Source of the DNA: Bradyrhizobium stylosanthis
GTDB lineage: Bacteria > Pseudomonadota > Alphaproteobacteria > Rhizobiales > Xanthobacteraceae
Direction of reading: 5' to 3'
DNA length: 64,000 nt
Assembly (NCBI RefSeq): GCF_001641335.1
Contig: NZ_LVEM01000008.1
Coordinates: 118,210 to 182,209, forward strand
Position 1 is the first letter of the stretch; every line of letters begins with the position of its first letter. This document shows positions 1 through 8,844 of this stretch, piece by piece. Both the position numbers and the translations under genes were made by a program. Below the pieces are notes generated by a model. It saw only the letters and a program-made list of their open reading frames with translations. It was not told the DNA's origin and searched no databases.

Positions 1-11
1 GTGCATGTCAT
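1..11 (-). CDS. Start of a pilus-assembly gene, probably cpaD (partial, runs off left edge)
   Basis: Only three complete codons (Met-Thr-Cys) are visible. They are preceded by a perfect AGGAGG ribosome binding site at 18-23, six bases from the ATG at 9-11, and the upstream cpaC stop codon is at 24-26. A second in-frame ATG lies at 4-6 but is too far from the AGGAGG. In Caulobacter and rhizobia the gene after cpaC is normally cpaD, a pilus assembly lipoprotein that works with the secretin. The name here rests on position alone. Confidence 0.45.
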
Positions 12-23
12 AACGGTCCTCCT

Positions 24-1646
24 TCAGTTGAGTGTCTTGACGACGGGCTGGTCGGTCACGACCGCCGGCGGCGCGGGCAGGCGCGCTTCGGGCGCGATGA
101 TGTGGCCATACGGTCCCTTCAGCTCACCACCAGAACTGACGTAGTCGTTGTAGCGCTTCTTCACTTCCATCTGGCCGTTGAGGAAGAAATCGACGTCGTT
201 GGCCGGCATGCGCGAATCCAGCGGCGAGGCCAGTTGCTGGCCGGGCGCCGCCGGCGCGACCAGGCGCGGCGTCACGATGATGACGAGATCGGTTTCCTGT
301 TGCTGGTAGGACGAGGAACGAAACAGTGTGCCAAGCACCGGCACCGACCCGATCCAGGGCAATTGCGAAATATCCTGCCGGTTACGGGTTTGAAGCAGAC
401 CCGCGATGGCAAAGCTCTGGCCGTCACGCAATTCGACCGTGGTGCGGGCGTTGCGGCTGCTCAGGGCCGGAATTGTCGTCCCGGCGATCGTCACCGCGTT
501 GGTGAAATCGAGTTCGCTGACGGACGGCTCGACGCGCAGATTGATCACGCCGCGCGAAAGCACCGTAGGGACGAAGCCCAGCTCAACACCGAACGTCTTG
601 AACTGGATGGTGACAGTCGGCACCAGGCCGGCAGTGCCCGCCGTCGAAGCCACCGGCACCGGGAATTCGCCACCAGCCAAAAACCGCGCTGATTCACCCG
701 ACAGTGCCATCAGGTTCGGCTCTGCAAGCCGACGCACCAGACCCTTCGTCTCCAGTGCAGTCACGAGCAGATCGATCGAAGCGCCGCTGCTGGTTCGGAG
801 GATGCTGGTCAGGAGGCTTCCAAACGGGACGGCGGCCGCTCCCGTTGCCGTCGCCGCCAACGTCCCCGCAGTACCGAGCAGAGGAATCGAGCCGGGAGGC
901 GGCCCCATGTTTGGCGTCGGCACGCGACCGCTGGCGGGATTGATGGAAGTGGCTCCTCCGAGCCCGGTATTGCCAATGTTCGATCCGCTGGCATTGGCGC
1001 CATAGAGATTCATTCCCAGCTCGCGCCCGGCAGACCGGTTGACCTCGAGGAAACGCACCTCGAGCATCACCTGCTGCGGTCCTGTCACGCTCATGGCATT
1101 GACGACGACGCTGCCCTTCGGAACGGTGCTGGTCGCGATCTCAATCGCACGCTGGGCGGCGACCGCGTCGGGGGCCGTTCCGCTCACGATCACCTGTCCC
1201 TCGGAGGCCGTGACGCGGATGCCGCGGATGCCGGTCGAGGACTGAATGTTCTGCTGCAAATTGCCGATGTCGATCGTGACCTCGACATCGAGGATGCCGA
1301 TCTGCTTCATCGAGGAATCGAGCAGAATGACGTTGGTGGTGCCGGGCTGCTTGCCCTGGATGTAGATCTGATGATCGCTCAGGGACTTCACGTCGATGAT
1401 GTCGGTCGAGCCCGCGACGATGGTGGAAAAGGGCGTTTCGACCCTGAAGGTGCGCGATTTGTTGACGGTGACCTTGACCCGCTGGACGTCGCTCGTTTCG
1501 CTGACGAAGACGCCTCCGCCGGAGCTCCGCCGATCGGCCGCGTCGGCACGGTTAGCGCAGGGACCGACAAGGACGGCACCAAGCAGCAGCGCGCTCACGG
1601 CCGCGAGCTTCGCCTTCCCCTGGGTCGAAATGCGGACGCCACCCAT
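24..1646 (-). CDS. cpaC: CpaC/RcpA-type secretin of the Flp/Tad pilus
   Basis: A 540-residue outer-membrane secretin, the pore through which the Flp pilus would leave the cell. The N-terminus has a signal peptide: a hydrophobic stretch at about residues 13-27 and a likely cleavage after ANRADA near residue 36. Next comes the pilus-type N-terminal domain that CpaC shares with type II/III secretins, a BON-like region (GIRGIRVTASEGQVIVSG), and the C-terminal secretin domain ending in PWIGSVPVLGTLF and ETDLVIIVTPRLV, both hallmark motifs. The ATG has a GAGGGGG ribosome binding site about 8 nt upstream. In Caulobacter cpaC lies between cpaB and cpaE. Here it sits after the tadE/tadG group, 406 nt downstream, and may have its own promoter. 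Confidence 0.93.
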   Translation of the reverse strand: MGGVRISTQGKAKLAAVSALLLGAVLVGPCANRADAADRRSSGGGVFVSETSDVQRVKVTVNKSRTFRVETPFSTIVAGSTDIIDVKSLSDHQIYIQGKQPGTTNVILLDSSMKQIGILDVEVTIDIGNLQQNIQSSTGIRGIRVTASEGQVIVSGTAPDAVAAQRAIEIATSTVPKGSVVVNAMSVTGPQQVMLEVRFLEVNRSAGRELGMNLYGANASGSNIGNTGLGGATSINPASGRVPTPNMGPPPGSIPLLGTAGTLAATATGAAAVPFGSLLTSILRTSSGASIDLLVTALETKGLVRRLAEPNLMALSGESARFLAGGEFPVPVASTAGTAGLVPTVTIQFKTFGVELGFVPTVLSRGVINLRVEPSVSELDFTNAVTIAGTTIPALSSRNARTTVELRDGQSFAIAGLLQTRNRQDISQLPWIGSVPVLGTLFRSSSYQQQETDLVIIVTPRLVAPAAPGQQLASPLDSRMPANDVDFFLNGQMEVKKRYNDYVSSGGELKGPYGHIIAPEARLPAPPAVVTDQPVVKTLN

Positions 1647-2052
1647 TCCCAGTCCCCCTCACCGCGATCCGCGGCCATCCCGCAATGCACACTTGGCGGG
1701 CAAACGACTTTCCCCGAACGACACCCGGGGGTTGCACAAATCGTCTACGTAAAAATCGTCAGGCTGAGTTTATCCCCTCAGACTCCCTGCGTTGCGATCA
1801 TCGTCCCCCTGGCGCTTCCGCTGCAAGGCGAGAGCCCTCATATCCCACGTCAATCCGCGAAAAAGTCGCCAAATGTTGCCCACGAGCACCACTTTGTGGA
1901 ACCCGAGCCGTTGGTTCCCTCGGCCGACGGCTGACTCCCCGGTGCTTATTGGGCCGCAAATAACATTCTTTTCCGTTAAACCCGCCATCCCCTGACTTGG
2001 CCGGGCGCTGGCGAAAGACACGATTCGGGTGACGGTATCTCATTACAACGGC
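1647..2052. other. Intergenic gap between the tadE-like gene and cpaC
   Basis: This 406-nt stretch separates the main tad transcript from cpaC, whereas all other junctions in the locus are tight. A short palindrome, CCGCG-ATC-CGCGG, lies at 1662-1674, just upstream of the cpaC start. I see no convincing ORF and no classical terminator hairpin with a T-run. A promoter for cpaC/cpaD is plausible but unproven. Confidence 0.4.
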
Positions 2053-2460
2053 CTAATAGGGGATCGACGTGCTCGCAGTCGGCGTCGAATTCAATCCGCT
2101 CCACGTCGGGGTCATCATCGAGAATCCGGGCAGCGTCGCCGTAATGGTCAGGACGGAACCGCTGTCGCTCGCGCTCAATGTCGGCGTGAGCCCCATGATG
2201 CTCGGCACCGACGTCAGATAGGTACTGGTATAGTAGGTGCTGACACTGGTGCAGCCAGACGGCGACAAACCCTGCGTCACCTGAGGCGTGTAGCACTTAA
2301 TCATCGTCGCCCTGGCACCGTCACTGGCGAGTGCGCGCAACAATTGCATGGTGATCGCATAGCGTCCGAGATCGAAGATCGCGAACACGAATGTGAAAAA
2401 GAACACGGCGACGAGGCAGAACTCGAACGCCGCCGAGCCGCGCTGGTCGAGCCTTTTCAT
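2053..2460 (-). CDS. TadE-like pseudopilin (minor Tad pilus component)
   Basis: A 135-residue TadE-family protein. Near the N-terminus QRGSAAFEFCLVAVFFF follows the prepilin pattern of cleavage after Gly, Glu at +5 and a hydrophobic helix. This suggests processing by the CpaA peptidase, as known for TadE/TadF pseudopilins. The start was chosen as the ATG at 2458-2460, which shares one base with the TGA of the upstream tadG-like gene (TGATG). A longer reading frame exists, but its first 38 residues overlap tadG and look non-pilin. The C-terminal part is Ser/Thr-rich with two cysteines. It is the last gene before the gap to cpaC. Confidence 0.82.
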   Translation of the reverse strand: MKRLDQRGSAAFEFCLVAVFFFTFVFAIFDLGRYAITMQLLRALASDGARATMIKCYTPQVTQGLSPSGCTSVSTYYTSTYLTSVPSIMGLTPTLSASDSGSVLTITATLPGFSMMTPTWSGLNSTPTASTSIPY

Positions 2461-3830
2461 CAGCGCACCATCGCAACGACCTTGGTTTTGCCCAAGGTGT
2501 TGGACGTACAACCGGACGAACTCAGATAGGTATTGCCGTTGATCGTGAGCGAAGCCGCGATCACTTCCGTACATTGTGTGTTCGCACTTTGAGCCGTCCC
2601 GCCGTACGACACATTGGCATGCGGGAAATACATTGCACCGCCCAAGGTCGACGTATTGCTGCCGCCTATGCTTACTGCAATCTTGTTCGCGTTGGTGTTG
2701 TTTGCCTGATCGTCAATCAAGATACCGTTCAGATCAGTATCAAACGAATTGGTCGTGCCGGCCGAGAGGTTAACCGTACCGCCACTGATAGTGAGGTTCG
2801 AAGTGGTTCCGAGCAATACGAGCGTTACGCCTGATGTGCCGGTGCAGGTTGGGCAGCTGACATTGCCCCCCCAATTTATCGTCGCATTGTAGAAAAAGTA
2901 GGTTCCTGGTGCGAGATTCAGTGTCCCGCCGGAATTTACCGTCAGATCGCTGTAAACCCCGCTAGCGCTGTTTGCGGTCAGATTGCAGGTGTTTCCATTG
3001 GTGACTTTGCCCTGCGCGTTGCATGGGCTTGATACGGGGCTCGACCTTGAATTGAACGATTTCGAATCCAGCACCGACAGTGGATTCTTTGCCGTAAGCG
3101 TGTTGTAATTGTACCCCGCACCGGTAAGGGCACAATGTCCCGATGACGCCTTACAGCCGTCCACTGCATTCACAGACCAGCCCGAGCCGCTGAAACTCGC
3201 GGTGCCGTTGTACTTGACGTTGGTGTTCGACATCATCGCGCAGCCGCTGCCCGTGATGGCGCTGCTGCCGCCGATCGTGAGCGCATCGCTTCCAGGTCCC
3301 AATCCAAACGCGCATATCGGCGCTGGATTCTGGATCTCGACAACCGCGGACGACCGGATGGTGACGGCGGACATGCCAAGTATCTGCGCAAGATATCCCG
3401 GCTGCTGCTGCGCCACTGTCGCAAGCACATGCATGCCGGTTGATGAACTGGTCCAGGCGCCGGCAGAGTAGGTTCCTCGATCGATTGACACGGTTTGCGT
3501 GGTACTGGCCTGCGCCGTACCGCAAGTCGAGCCCGGATAGACCGGGTCGCCGCTGGAATTGCAGAACTTGTTCTGCGCGGCCATTTGCTTGCCGCGGTAG
3601 ATGTAATCCTGCGTTCTATCGCAGTCGCTCTCGGCTACTGAGTTGAGCGAACATGCGAGCGACAAGCCGCCCGAATAGGCCGCTGCGTCGGCGGCATTCT
3701 GTGCGTTCTGCTTGGTCACGTACCACGACCCCGCCTCGGCCCCGAGAGCGACAAACCCGATCAGCGGTACCAGCGCAATCACCGTTGCGAAGGCGACGGA
3801 GCCGCGACGGCAGTGAGCCAGTTTGCGCAT
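2460..3830 (-). CDS. TadG-like pilus assembly protein
   Basis: A 456-residue protein with a Tad/TadG N-terminal segment: the basic MRKLAHCRRG is followed by SVAFATVIALVPLIGFVALG and then the typical run with QNAADAAAYSGG. It lacks a Glu at the +5 pilin position, which fits TadG-type anchored proteins that are not processed as pilins. The rest is a long Ser/Thr/Gly/Asn-rich, cysteine-containing region (for example CPTCTG) with repetitive beta-like segments, presumably periplasmic. The ATG has GGAGG six bases upstream, the tadE-like gene ends 9 nt upstream, and the next tadE-like gene overlaps by one base. TadG proteins are needed for Flp pilus assembly, but their biochemical role is not settled. 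Confidence 0.82.
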   Translation of the reverse strand: MRKLAHCRRGSVAFATVIALVPLIGFVALGAEAGSWYVTKQNAQNAADAAAYSGGLSLACSLNSVAESDCDRTQDYIYRGKQMAAQNKFCNSSGDPVYPGSTCGTAQASTTQTVSIDRGTYSAGAWTSSSTGMHVLATVAQQQPGYLAQILGMSAVTIRSSAVVEIQNPAPICAFGLGPGSDALTIGGSSAITGSGCAMMSNTNVKYNGTASFSGSGWSVNAVDGCKASSGHCALTGAGYNYNTLTAKNPLSVLDSKSFNSRSSPVSSPCNAQGKVTNGNTCNLTANSASGVYSDLTVNSGGTLNLAPGTYFFYNATINWGGNVSCPTCTGTSGVTLVLLGTTSNLTISGGTVNLSAGTTNSFDTDLNGILIDDQANNTNANKIAVSIGGSNTSTLGGAMYFPHANVSYGGTAQSANTQCTEVIAASLTINGNTYLSSSGCTSNTLGKTKVVAMVR

Positions 3831-3839
3831 GGCGTCCTC

Positions 3840-4301
3840 CTACTGAAATCGCTGGGTGTAAGTGATGGTACAGGATGTGCACAGCGCCGAGCCGAGCACC
3901 ATGGGCGTCAACGTAAAGGTGGTCGAGAAGGTGTAGTACTTCACGATCGATGCCGCCCCCGAACTGCAGGGAGCCACCGTTCCGGGAGAACCGCAGTAGA
4001 CCTGCGGCGTAATCGCAAATCCGCTGATCGTGCTGGGCAGCGCGCTTTTCCATGCCGCAATGTCGGAGGCGCTGGTCACGTCGCCCGGCGGGGAATATTG
4101 AGTCCGCTGCCCCATGTCGCGAAGCGCCTGATGCGCCGAAATGAACCTGAAGCCGGCAATCGCCAGATCGGCCAACGGCAGCAGCAGACTGAACACCAGA
4201 ACAAGGTAGATGATCGCCATTTCGAACGCGGCAGCACCGCGCTGATCACCGATGAAAGAGCGCTTGCCGCTCCTGTGCCTGCCTGTACGAACTTCACTCA
4301 T
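3840..4301 (-). CDS. TadE-like pseudopilin
   Basis: A 153-residue TadE-family protein. After a basic N-terminus the sequence DQRGAAAFEMAIIYLVLVF gives the Gly / Glu+5 prepilin signature and a transmembrane helix. A pilin-like C-terminal region with paired cysteines (VYCGSPGTVAPCSSG and ALCTSC) follows. The start was set at the ATG at 4299-4301, because the longer frame overlaps tadC and has an improbable Cys/Arg-rich extension. The start lies 16 nt after tadC and the next gene, tadG-like, starts 9 nt downstream. Two tadE-like genes flank the tadG-like gene, as in many alphaproteobacterial tad loci. Confidence 0.82.
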   Translation of the reverse strand: MSEVRTGRHRSGKRSFIGDQRGAAAFEMAIIYLVLVFSLLLPLADLAIAGFRFISAHQALRDMGQRTQYSPPGDVTSASDIAAWKSALPSTISGFAITPQVYCGSPGTVAPCSSGAASIVKYYTFSTTFTLTPMVLGSALCTSCTITYTQRFQ

Positions 4302-4317
4302 GACGCTGCGTTCGTGG

Positions 4318-5220
4318 CTAGAGCCCCTTGAAGGAACGAATGAGATGTAGGAATGAACTGCCGCCGAGAATGACGAACATCGCCGGCAGCAGGAACAACA
4401 CCATCGGTACCGTGAGCTTGGCACCGAGCTTGTGAGCCCGCTCCTCGAGGCCGGTGATCCGCTCCCGCCGCAGATCGGCCGCGATGGTACGCAGCGCCTG
4501 GCCGAGCGGCGTTCCGTATTGCAGGCTCTGGCTGACCATGATGCCGAAGCGGCGAAGCCCTTCCGAGGTGGATGCCAGTTTCTCGAACGCCTCGGCGCGG
4601 CTCGGCAGGACCCGCAGGTCGTCGAGCAAACCGCGCAGAACGCGCGAGATGGCCGGATTGGTCTGGCTCATCTCCTCGGCGACCCGCTGGAGGGCGCTTT
4701 CCAGGCCCATGCCCGCTTCAGCGCACACGACCAGCAGGTCGATCGTATCGGGCGTGCCCGACCGAACCGCGGCATCGAAACGCCGCTTCATCACCAGCAG
4801 TACCAGCCGCGGCCCCATGATCCCGATGGCCACGCCGAACAGGGCGATCATCAACGCGCTGGCCAGCGGCGCTCCTGACAGTTGTGCAAAAAGGAAGAAA
4901 ACGATCGGGAACAAGACCGTGCTGACGATCTTGACTCCGATCCAGATCGGCAAGACGCGGTGATGGTTGAATCCAGCCGATTGAAGAACCGTCCGCAGCT
5001 CGTCGAGATTCTCCTCAGCATAGAACTTTCGGTACCGCATGCCGATCGACGAGAACCAGCCGACCATGTCCTGGGACCGCGTCGACCGGTCGGAAATGCC
5101 GAGCACCGCATTGGAAACGCGCGCGTTCAGCGTGCGAAAGTGGATTTCGCGAATCACCAGCAGGAGCGTCACCGCAACAGCGATGACCATGAGGGCTGCG
5201 ACACTCATGCCGGCAGTCAT
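4318..5220 (-). CDS. tadC: TadC inner-membrane platform protein (T2SSF/GspF domain)
   Basis: A 300-residue polytopic protein with the type II secretion F domain. Hydrophobic segments sit near residues 5-25, about 85-125 and at the C-terminus, around a cytoplasmic region with the family pattern LLVVCAEAGMGLESALQRVAEE. With TadB it forms the membrane platform on which CpaF drives pilus assembly. The ATG at 5218-5220 overlaps the tadB stop (ATGA), indicating translational coupling. The open frame continues far upstream through tadB in another frame; that extension is not real. Confidence 0.9.
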   Translation of the reverse strand: MTAGMSVAALMVIAVAVTLLLVIREIHFRTLNARVSNAVLGISDRSTRSQDMVGWFSSIGMRYRKFYAEENLDELRTVLQSAGFNHHRVLPIWIGVKIVSTVLFPIVFFLFAQLSGAPLASALMIALFGVAIGIMGPRLVLLVMKRRFDAAVRSGTPDTIDLLVVCAEAGMGLESALQRVAEEMSQTNPAISRVLRGLLDDLRVLPSRAEAFEKLASTSEGLRRFGIMVSQSLQYGTPLGQALRTIAADLRRERITGLEERAHKLGAKLTVPMVLFLLPAMFVILGGSSFLHLIRSFKGL

Positions 5221-6149
5221 AACGATGTCTCCCTCTGGATCATCCAACGTATGACAAAGTGCCCGAGGACGACCGAGCCGACCGCGTAGGCCAGCAGCAT
5301 GTTTCCGGTCGGATCGAGAAACAGAAGATTGATCGATTGCGGATTGACCGCGTACAGCAACCCACCGATGATCAAAGGTGACAATGACAGCGCGCGCGAG
5401 GAGAAAATGACCTCTCCTGCCAGCGCCTTCGCACGGGCGGCCAGTGCGACGCGCTGACTCACGGTTTCCGCCAGGATCTGCAAAGTCTCGGCCAGGCTGC
5501 CGCCGGATTTCAATTGCACCGCGAGCGTCACCGAAAACATCGCGTATTCCGCAACCTGCGTCCGCCGGTAGACGGCCTCCACGGCGTCCTCCGGCGCCAC
5601 GCCGAGGCCAATCTGGCTGCAAACGATGGCGAACTGCCCCGCAGTCGGCTCCGGCATCTCGCGAGCGATGGTGCGAAATGCTTCGTTGACCGGCAGACCA
5701 GCGCGGACTGTGCTGGTGACCAGCTGGATCGTATCCGGCAATTGCCGGAAGAGGCGATTGGAGAACCGCCGTCGCTGCCATCCAAACAGACCACGCACCA
5801 CCAATACCGCGACGATCGCAGCCGCGATGGACACGTCGGACGTCGAAAACCCGAACAGCTGATTGGCATAAAATACGGCCAATGCCGCGAGCGCACCCAC
5901 AAGCAGCACATAGACCGGATGCAAGACGTGAACGATGTCCGGATTGTAGTTCGCCAGACGGTACAGCAGCATCGAGCGGGCCCCGGTCTCGGTCCGGCGG
6001 ATCGAGGTCAGGCTGGCGGTCGGCGAGGTCTGCAGAGCGATCGAGAGCTGGCGGTTCATGCGCCGTTCCCGCCTGTCGAGCCACAGCGCGACGCCCGTCG
6101 CGCAGAGCAGCAGGGCCAGAACGATCGCGATCACGTAGTTCGGAATCAT
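5217..6149 (-). CDS. tadB: TadB inner-membrane platform protein (T2SSF/GspF domain)
   Basis: A 310-residue polytopic protein starting with a transmembrane helix (IAIVLALLLCATGVALWL), a paired hydrophobic hairpin at about residues 85-120, and a T2SSF domain. The typical core IQLVTSTVRAGLPVNEAF and a second copy-like element LKSGGSLAETLQILAE are visible, and the C-terminus has two further helices. It partners TadC as the platform for the CpaF ATPase. It overlaps both neighbours by 4 nt (ATGA): cpaF upstream and tadC downstream. Confidence 0.9.
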   Translation of the reverse strand: MIPNYVIAIVLALLLCATGVALWLDRRERRMNRQLSIALQTSPTASLTSIRRTETGARSMLLYRLANYNPDIVHVLHPVYVLLVGALAALAVFYANQLFGFSTSDVSIAAAIVAVLVVRGLFGWQRRRFSNRLFRQLPDTIQLVTSTVRAGLPVNEAFRTIAREMPEPTAGQFAIVCSQIGLGVAPEDAVEAVYRRTQVAEYAMFSVTLAVQLKSGGSLAETLQILAETVSQRVALAARAKALAGEVIFSSRALSLSPLIIGGLLYAVNPQSINLLFLDPTGNMLLAYAVGSVVLGHFVIRWMIQRETSL

Positions 6150-7648
6150 ATTTGCCTCAACGCATCGGTCCAGGCTTGCTGAAGCCCGTAATAGGCAAGA
6201 CGGCTCTTGAACTTTGGAAGCGCGTGGGTCGACTTGTAGGTTCCCAATATCCGGCCGTGAGTGTCCTCTTCCTGATACTCGAAAGCCGCAATGTCGTTGG
6301 TGGTAATGACGTCGCCTTCGAGGCCGATTACCTCGCTGACCTGGATGATCCGGCGCTGGCCATCGCGCATGCGTTCGACCTGGACGATGATGTCGAGCGC
6401 GGCAACGATCTGCGACCTGATCGCCCGCGACGGCAGATTGACCTGCCCCATCTGCACCATGTTCTCGATGCGGGTCAGGGCGTCCCGGGTGCTGTTGGCG
6501 TGCACCGTGGAAATCGATCCGTCATGGCCGGTGTTCATTGCCTGCAGCATGTCGAATGCCTCGGCGCTACGGACTTCGCCGACGACGATGCGGTCGGGAC
6601 GCATGCGCAGGGCGTTCCAGAGCAGATCGCGTTGCGTCACCTGCCCGGTGCCTTCCAGGCTGGGCGGCCGGGTCTCCAGGCTGATCACGTGCGGCTGTTG
6701 CAGCTGCAATTCCGCCGCATCCTCGATCGTGACGATGCGTTCGCTGTGATCGATGAACTGGCTCATGGCGTTCAGCAGCGTCGTCTTGCCGGAGCCGGTA
6801 CCTCCGGACACGAGAACGTTGAGCCGCGCCCGCGAGGCGATCTCCAGCAATTTTCCGATCGCCGGCGTCATCGAGCCGTTCGCGATCAGGCCAGCCAGAT
6901 CGAGGCGACGGCTCGGGAATTTTCGAATGGAGATGCAGGGGCTGTGGATCGCGAGCGGCGGCAGAATGATGTTGACGCGGCTGCCATCGGGCAGGCGGCA
7001 ATCGACCATGGGACTGGATTCGTCGACGCGCCGCCCGACCTGCGCGGCGATCTTCTGGGCGACCGAGGTGATGTGATCGTTGTCGCGGAATCGTACGGCG
7101 ACCCGCTCCAGCTTGCCGCTGCGCTCGACATAGACGTTGTTGGGGCCGTTGATCATGATGTCGTTGATCGTTTCGTCGATCAGAAGCGGACGGAGTGGCC
7201 CGTATCCGGTCATGTCGTCCGCGATATCGTCCGCTAGCTGGATCTGCTCGCGGCCGGACAGTTCCAGCCGTTCGTCGTTGGCGATCCCATGGATGATTTC
7301 CTCGATCTGGCGCCGCAGCACGTCGCGCGAAACGGTCGCCGCGGCCGACGGATCGATCTGCTCCATGACCCGGTCTCGCAGCGAGTTGAGCATTACGGGA
7401 TGATGAAGCGATGGTTCGTTGCCCCACTTCGGGGCGAGGCCCGGCGCCGGTGCAGCCGAACCCAGACTCAGGGAAGGAGGTCGAGCGTTCGGTGCGGGCA
7501 GGTCTGGAGGCGAAGGCGTGTCTGCTGCCAATGCCGGCGAATCCACGGCCGGCGAAGGCGCGTTTTCCGTCGACCCGCGCAAGCTCCCTGTCAGCGCGGA
7601 CAAATCAACCATGGGCGACTCGTCTGGGCGTCTCCCGAACTTTTTCAT
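6146..7648 (-). CDS. cpaF: CpaF/TadA pilus assembly ATPase
   Basis: A 500-residue cytoplasmic secretion ATPase of the VirB11/TadA class that powers Flp pilus assembly. A variable Pro/Ala-rich N-terminus of about 75 residues precedes the N-terminal domain. The catalytic core carries Walker A (SGGTGSGKTTLLNAMS, near residues 278-293), an Asp-box (RIVTIEDAAELQL), Walker B (RMRPDRIVVGEVRSAEAFDM) and a His-box region (GHDGSISTVHANS). Length and motif order match the family. It overlaps cpaE upstream and tadB downstream by 4 nt each. Confidence 0.95.
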   Translation of the reverse strand: MKKFGRRPDESPMVDLSALTGSLRGSTENAPSPAVDSPALAADTPSPPDLPAPNARPPSLSLGSAAPAPGLAPKWGNEPSLHHPVMLNSLRDRVMEQIDPSAAATVSRDVLRRQIEEIIHGIANDERLELSGREQIQLADDIADDMTGYGPLRPLLIDETINDIMINGPNNVYVERSGKLERVAVRFRDNDHITSVAQKIAAQVGRRVDESSPMVDCRLPDGSRVNIILPPLAIHSPCISIRKFPSRRLDLAGLIANGSMTPAIGKLLEIASRARLNVLVSGGTGSGKTTLLNAMSQFIDHSERIVTIEDAAELQLQQPHVISLETRPPSLEGTGQVTQRDLLWNALRMRPDRIVVGEVRSAEAFDMLQAMNTGHDGSISTVHANSTRDALTRIENMVQMGQVNLPSRAIRSQIVAALDIIVQVERMRDGQRRIIQVSEVIGLEGDVITTNDIAAFEYQEEDTHGRILGTYKSTHALPKFKSRLAYYGLQQAWTDALRQI

Positions 7649-8844
7649 AGCCCGAGCAACCTCCTGAGCCGTCCCTTGCGCTCGCCCCCCACCCCCGTAA
7701 TCTCTCGCACGATCGGCTTGAGGTGACGTCGCAGTCCCGAGACGTGCTTGAGCGCGGGAATGCCGAGGTTGACCGCCTGGGTCATCCCTTTCCCGAGATC
7801 AGGGATCACCATGTCCGGTTCGGCGCCCAGGGCCTTGACAATCGTCGCCTTGGGAAGGCCCCCGGCACGATTGGCGCGATTGAGCAGAGTGAAGACCCGG
7901 TCCTTGCCGGCAATGTTGGTGACGGCGGTGCGAAGCGCGTGCGCGTTGCGGAGCCCCGTCACCTCCGCTTCCAGCAGCACCAGGACGTGACGAGCAAGAC
8001 TGATCACCGGATAGATCGAGGGAGGAAACGGCACGGGCACGTCGACGACGATGTAGTTGAACCGTTGACGCAGCAGGCCCAGGACGTGTCTCACGCCGGC
8101 TTCGGTGATGTTGAGCTGCGCATCCAGTTCCTCGTCCGCGGAGATCAGGCTGACCCGATCGTTGATTTCAATTGCCGAGCGCTCGAGGAACAGCGTGTCC
8201 GCACGCATCGGGTTTTCCAGCGCTATGCGCAGTCCCGGTCCCGGCCGGACCCCCAGCATCACGGCAGTTTCGCCGTTCTGCAGATGGAGGTCGAGCAGCG
8301 CGACCTTGGCCTTCGTCGTCTCCGCCAGATGCAGCGCAAGATTGATGGCAATACTTGTCGCTCCGGCTCCGCCCTGCGCGCCGCAGATCGAGATCACATG
8401 CCCGCCGCGATCCGGCTGGGCCGGCGCCTCGCCGCCGAGCAGCTTCGGGCGCAGCAGATCCAGCACCATATCCCGCGTGAGCGGCCGCGGCAGGTACTCG
8501 GTCACGCCGATGTCCATGAGCTCGCGGTAGAAGCCGATCTCCCTGCTCTCTCCGATCAATGCGACCCGGACATCAGGCGGACAGACGCTGGCCAACCTTT
8601 CCAATTCGGCAAACGGATCATCGTACCCACTGATGTCTGCGACCAGTGCGAACAGGTCCGTGTCGGCCTCGAGCATCCGTACGGCGTTGCGAATTGTGCC
8701 GCGTCTCAGCGACAGGTGGGCGCCGTCGAGACCCTTGCGCAAAGCCGCGGCGCTATCCTCGTCGTTGACGAAGCAGACGATGCGGTCGCGCGTGACGACG
8801 GATGGTGCTTCAGGCGGATTCACGACTGCCATGTTCATCATCAT
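7645..8844 (-). CDS. cpaE: CpaE/TadZ-like pilus localisation protein
   Basis: A 399-residue protein with an N-terminal receiver-like domain (residues about 20-140, for example LFALVADISGYDDPF and GVTEYLPRPLT) lacking obvious phospho-acceptor context, then a MinD/ParA-type domain. The deviant Walker A is GAQGGAGATSIAIN; the usual lysines are missing, as is common in CpaE proteins where the motif reads GGVGAST. A Walker B-like FNYIVVDVP is present. CpaE/TadZ places the pilus machine at the cell pole in characterised species. Its start overlaps the cpaB stop (ATGA) and its stop overlaps cpaF. Confidence 0.88.
   Translation of the reverse strand: MMMNMAVVNPPEAPSVVTRDRIVCFVNDEDSAAALRKGLDGAHLSLRRGTIRNAVRMLEADTDLFALVADISGYDDPFAELERLASVCPPDVRVALIGESREIGFYRELMDIGVTEYLPRPLTRDMVLDLLRPKLLGGEAPAQPDRGGHVISICGAQGGAGATSIAINLALHLAETTKAKVALLDLHLQNGETAVMLGVRPGPGLRIALENPMRADTLFLERSAIEINDRVSLISADEELDAQLNITEAGVRHVLGLLRQRFNYIVVDVPVPFPPSIYPVISLARHVLVLLEAEVTGLRNAHALRTAVTNIAGKDRVFTLLNRANRAGGLPKATIVKALGAEPDMVIPDLGKGMTQAVNLGIPALKHVSGLRRHLKPIVREITGVGGERKGRLRRLLGL

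Noticed and set aside
5221..6084. Upstream extension of the tadC frame giving a 588-residue protein
   Set aside because: The extension lies out of frame inside tadB and has non-coding-like composition. The ATG at 5218-5220 with ATGA coupling is the sensible start.
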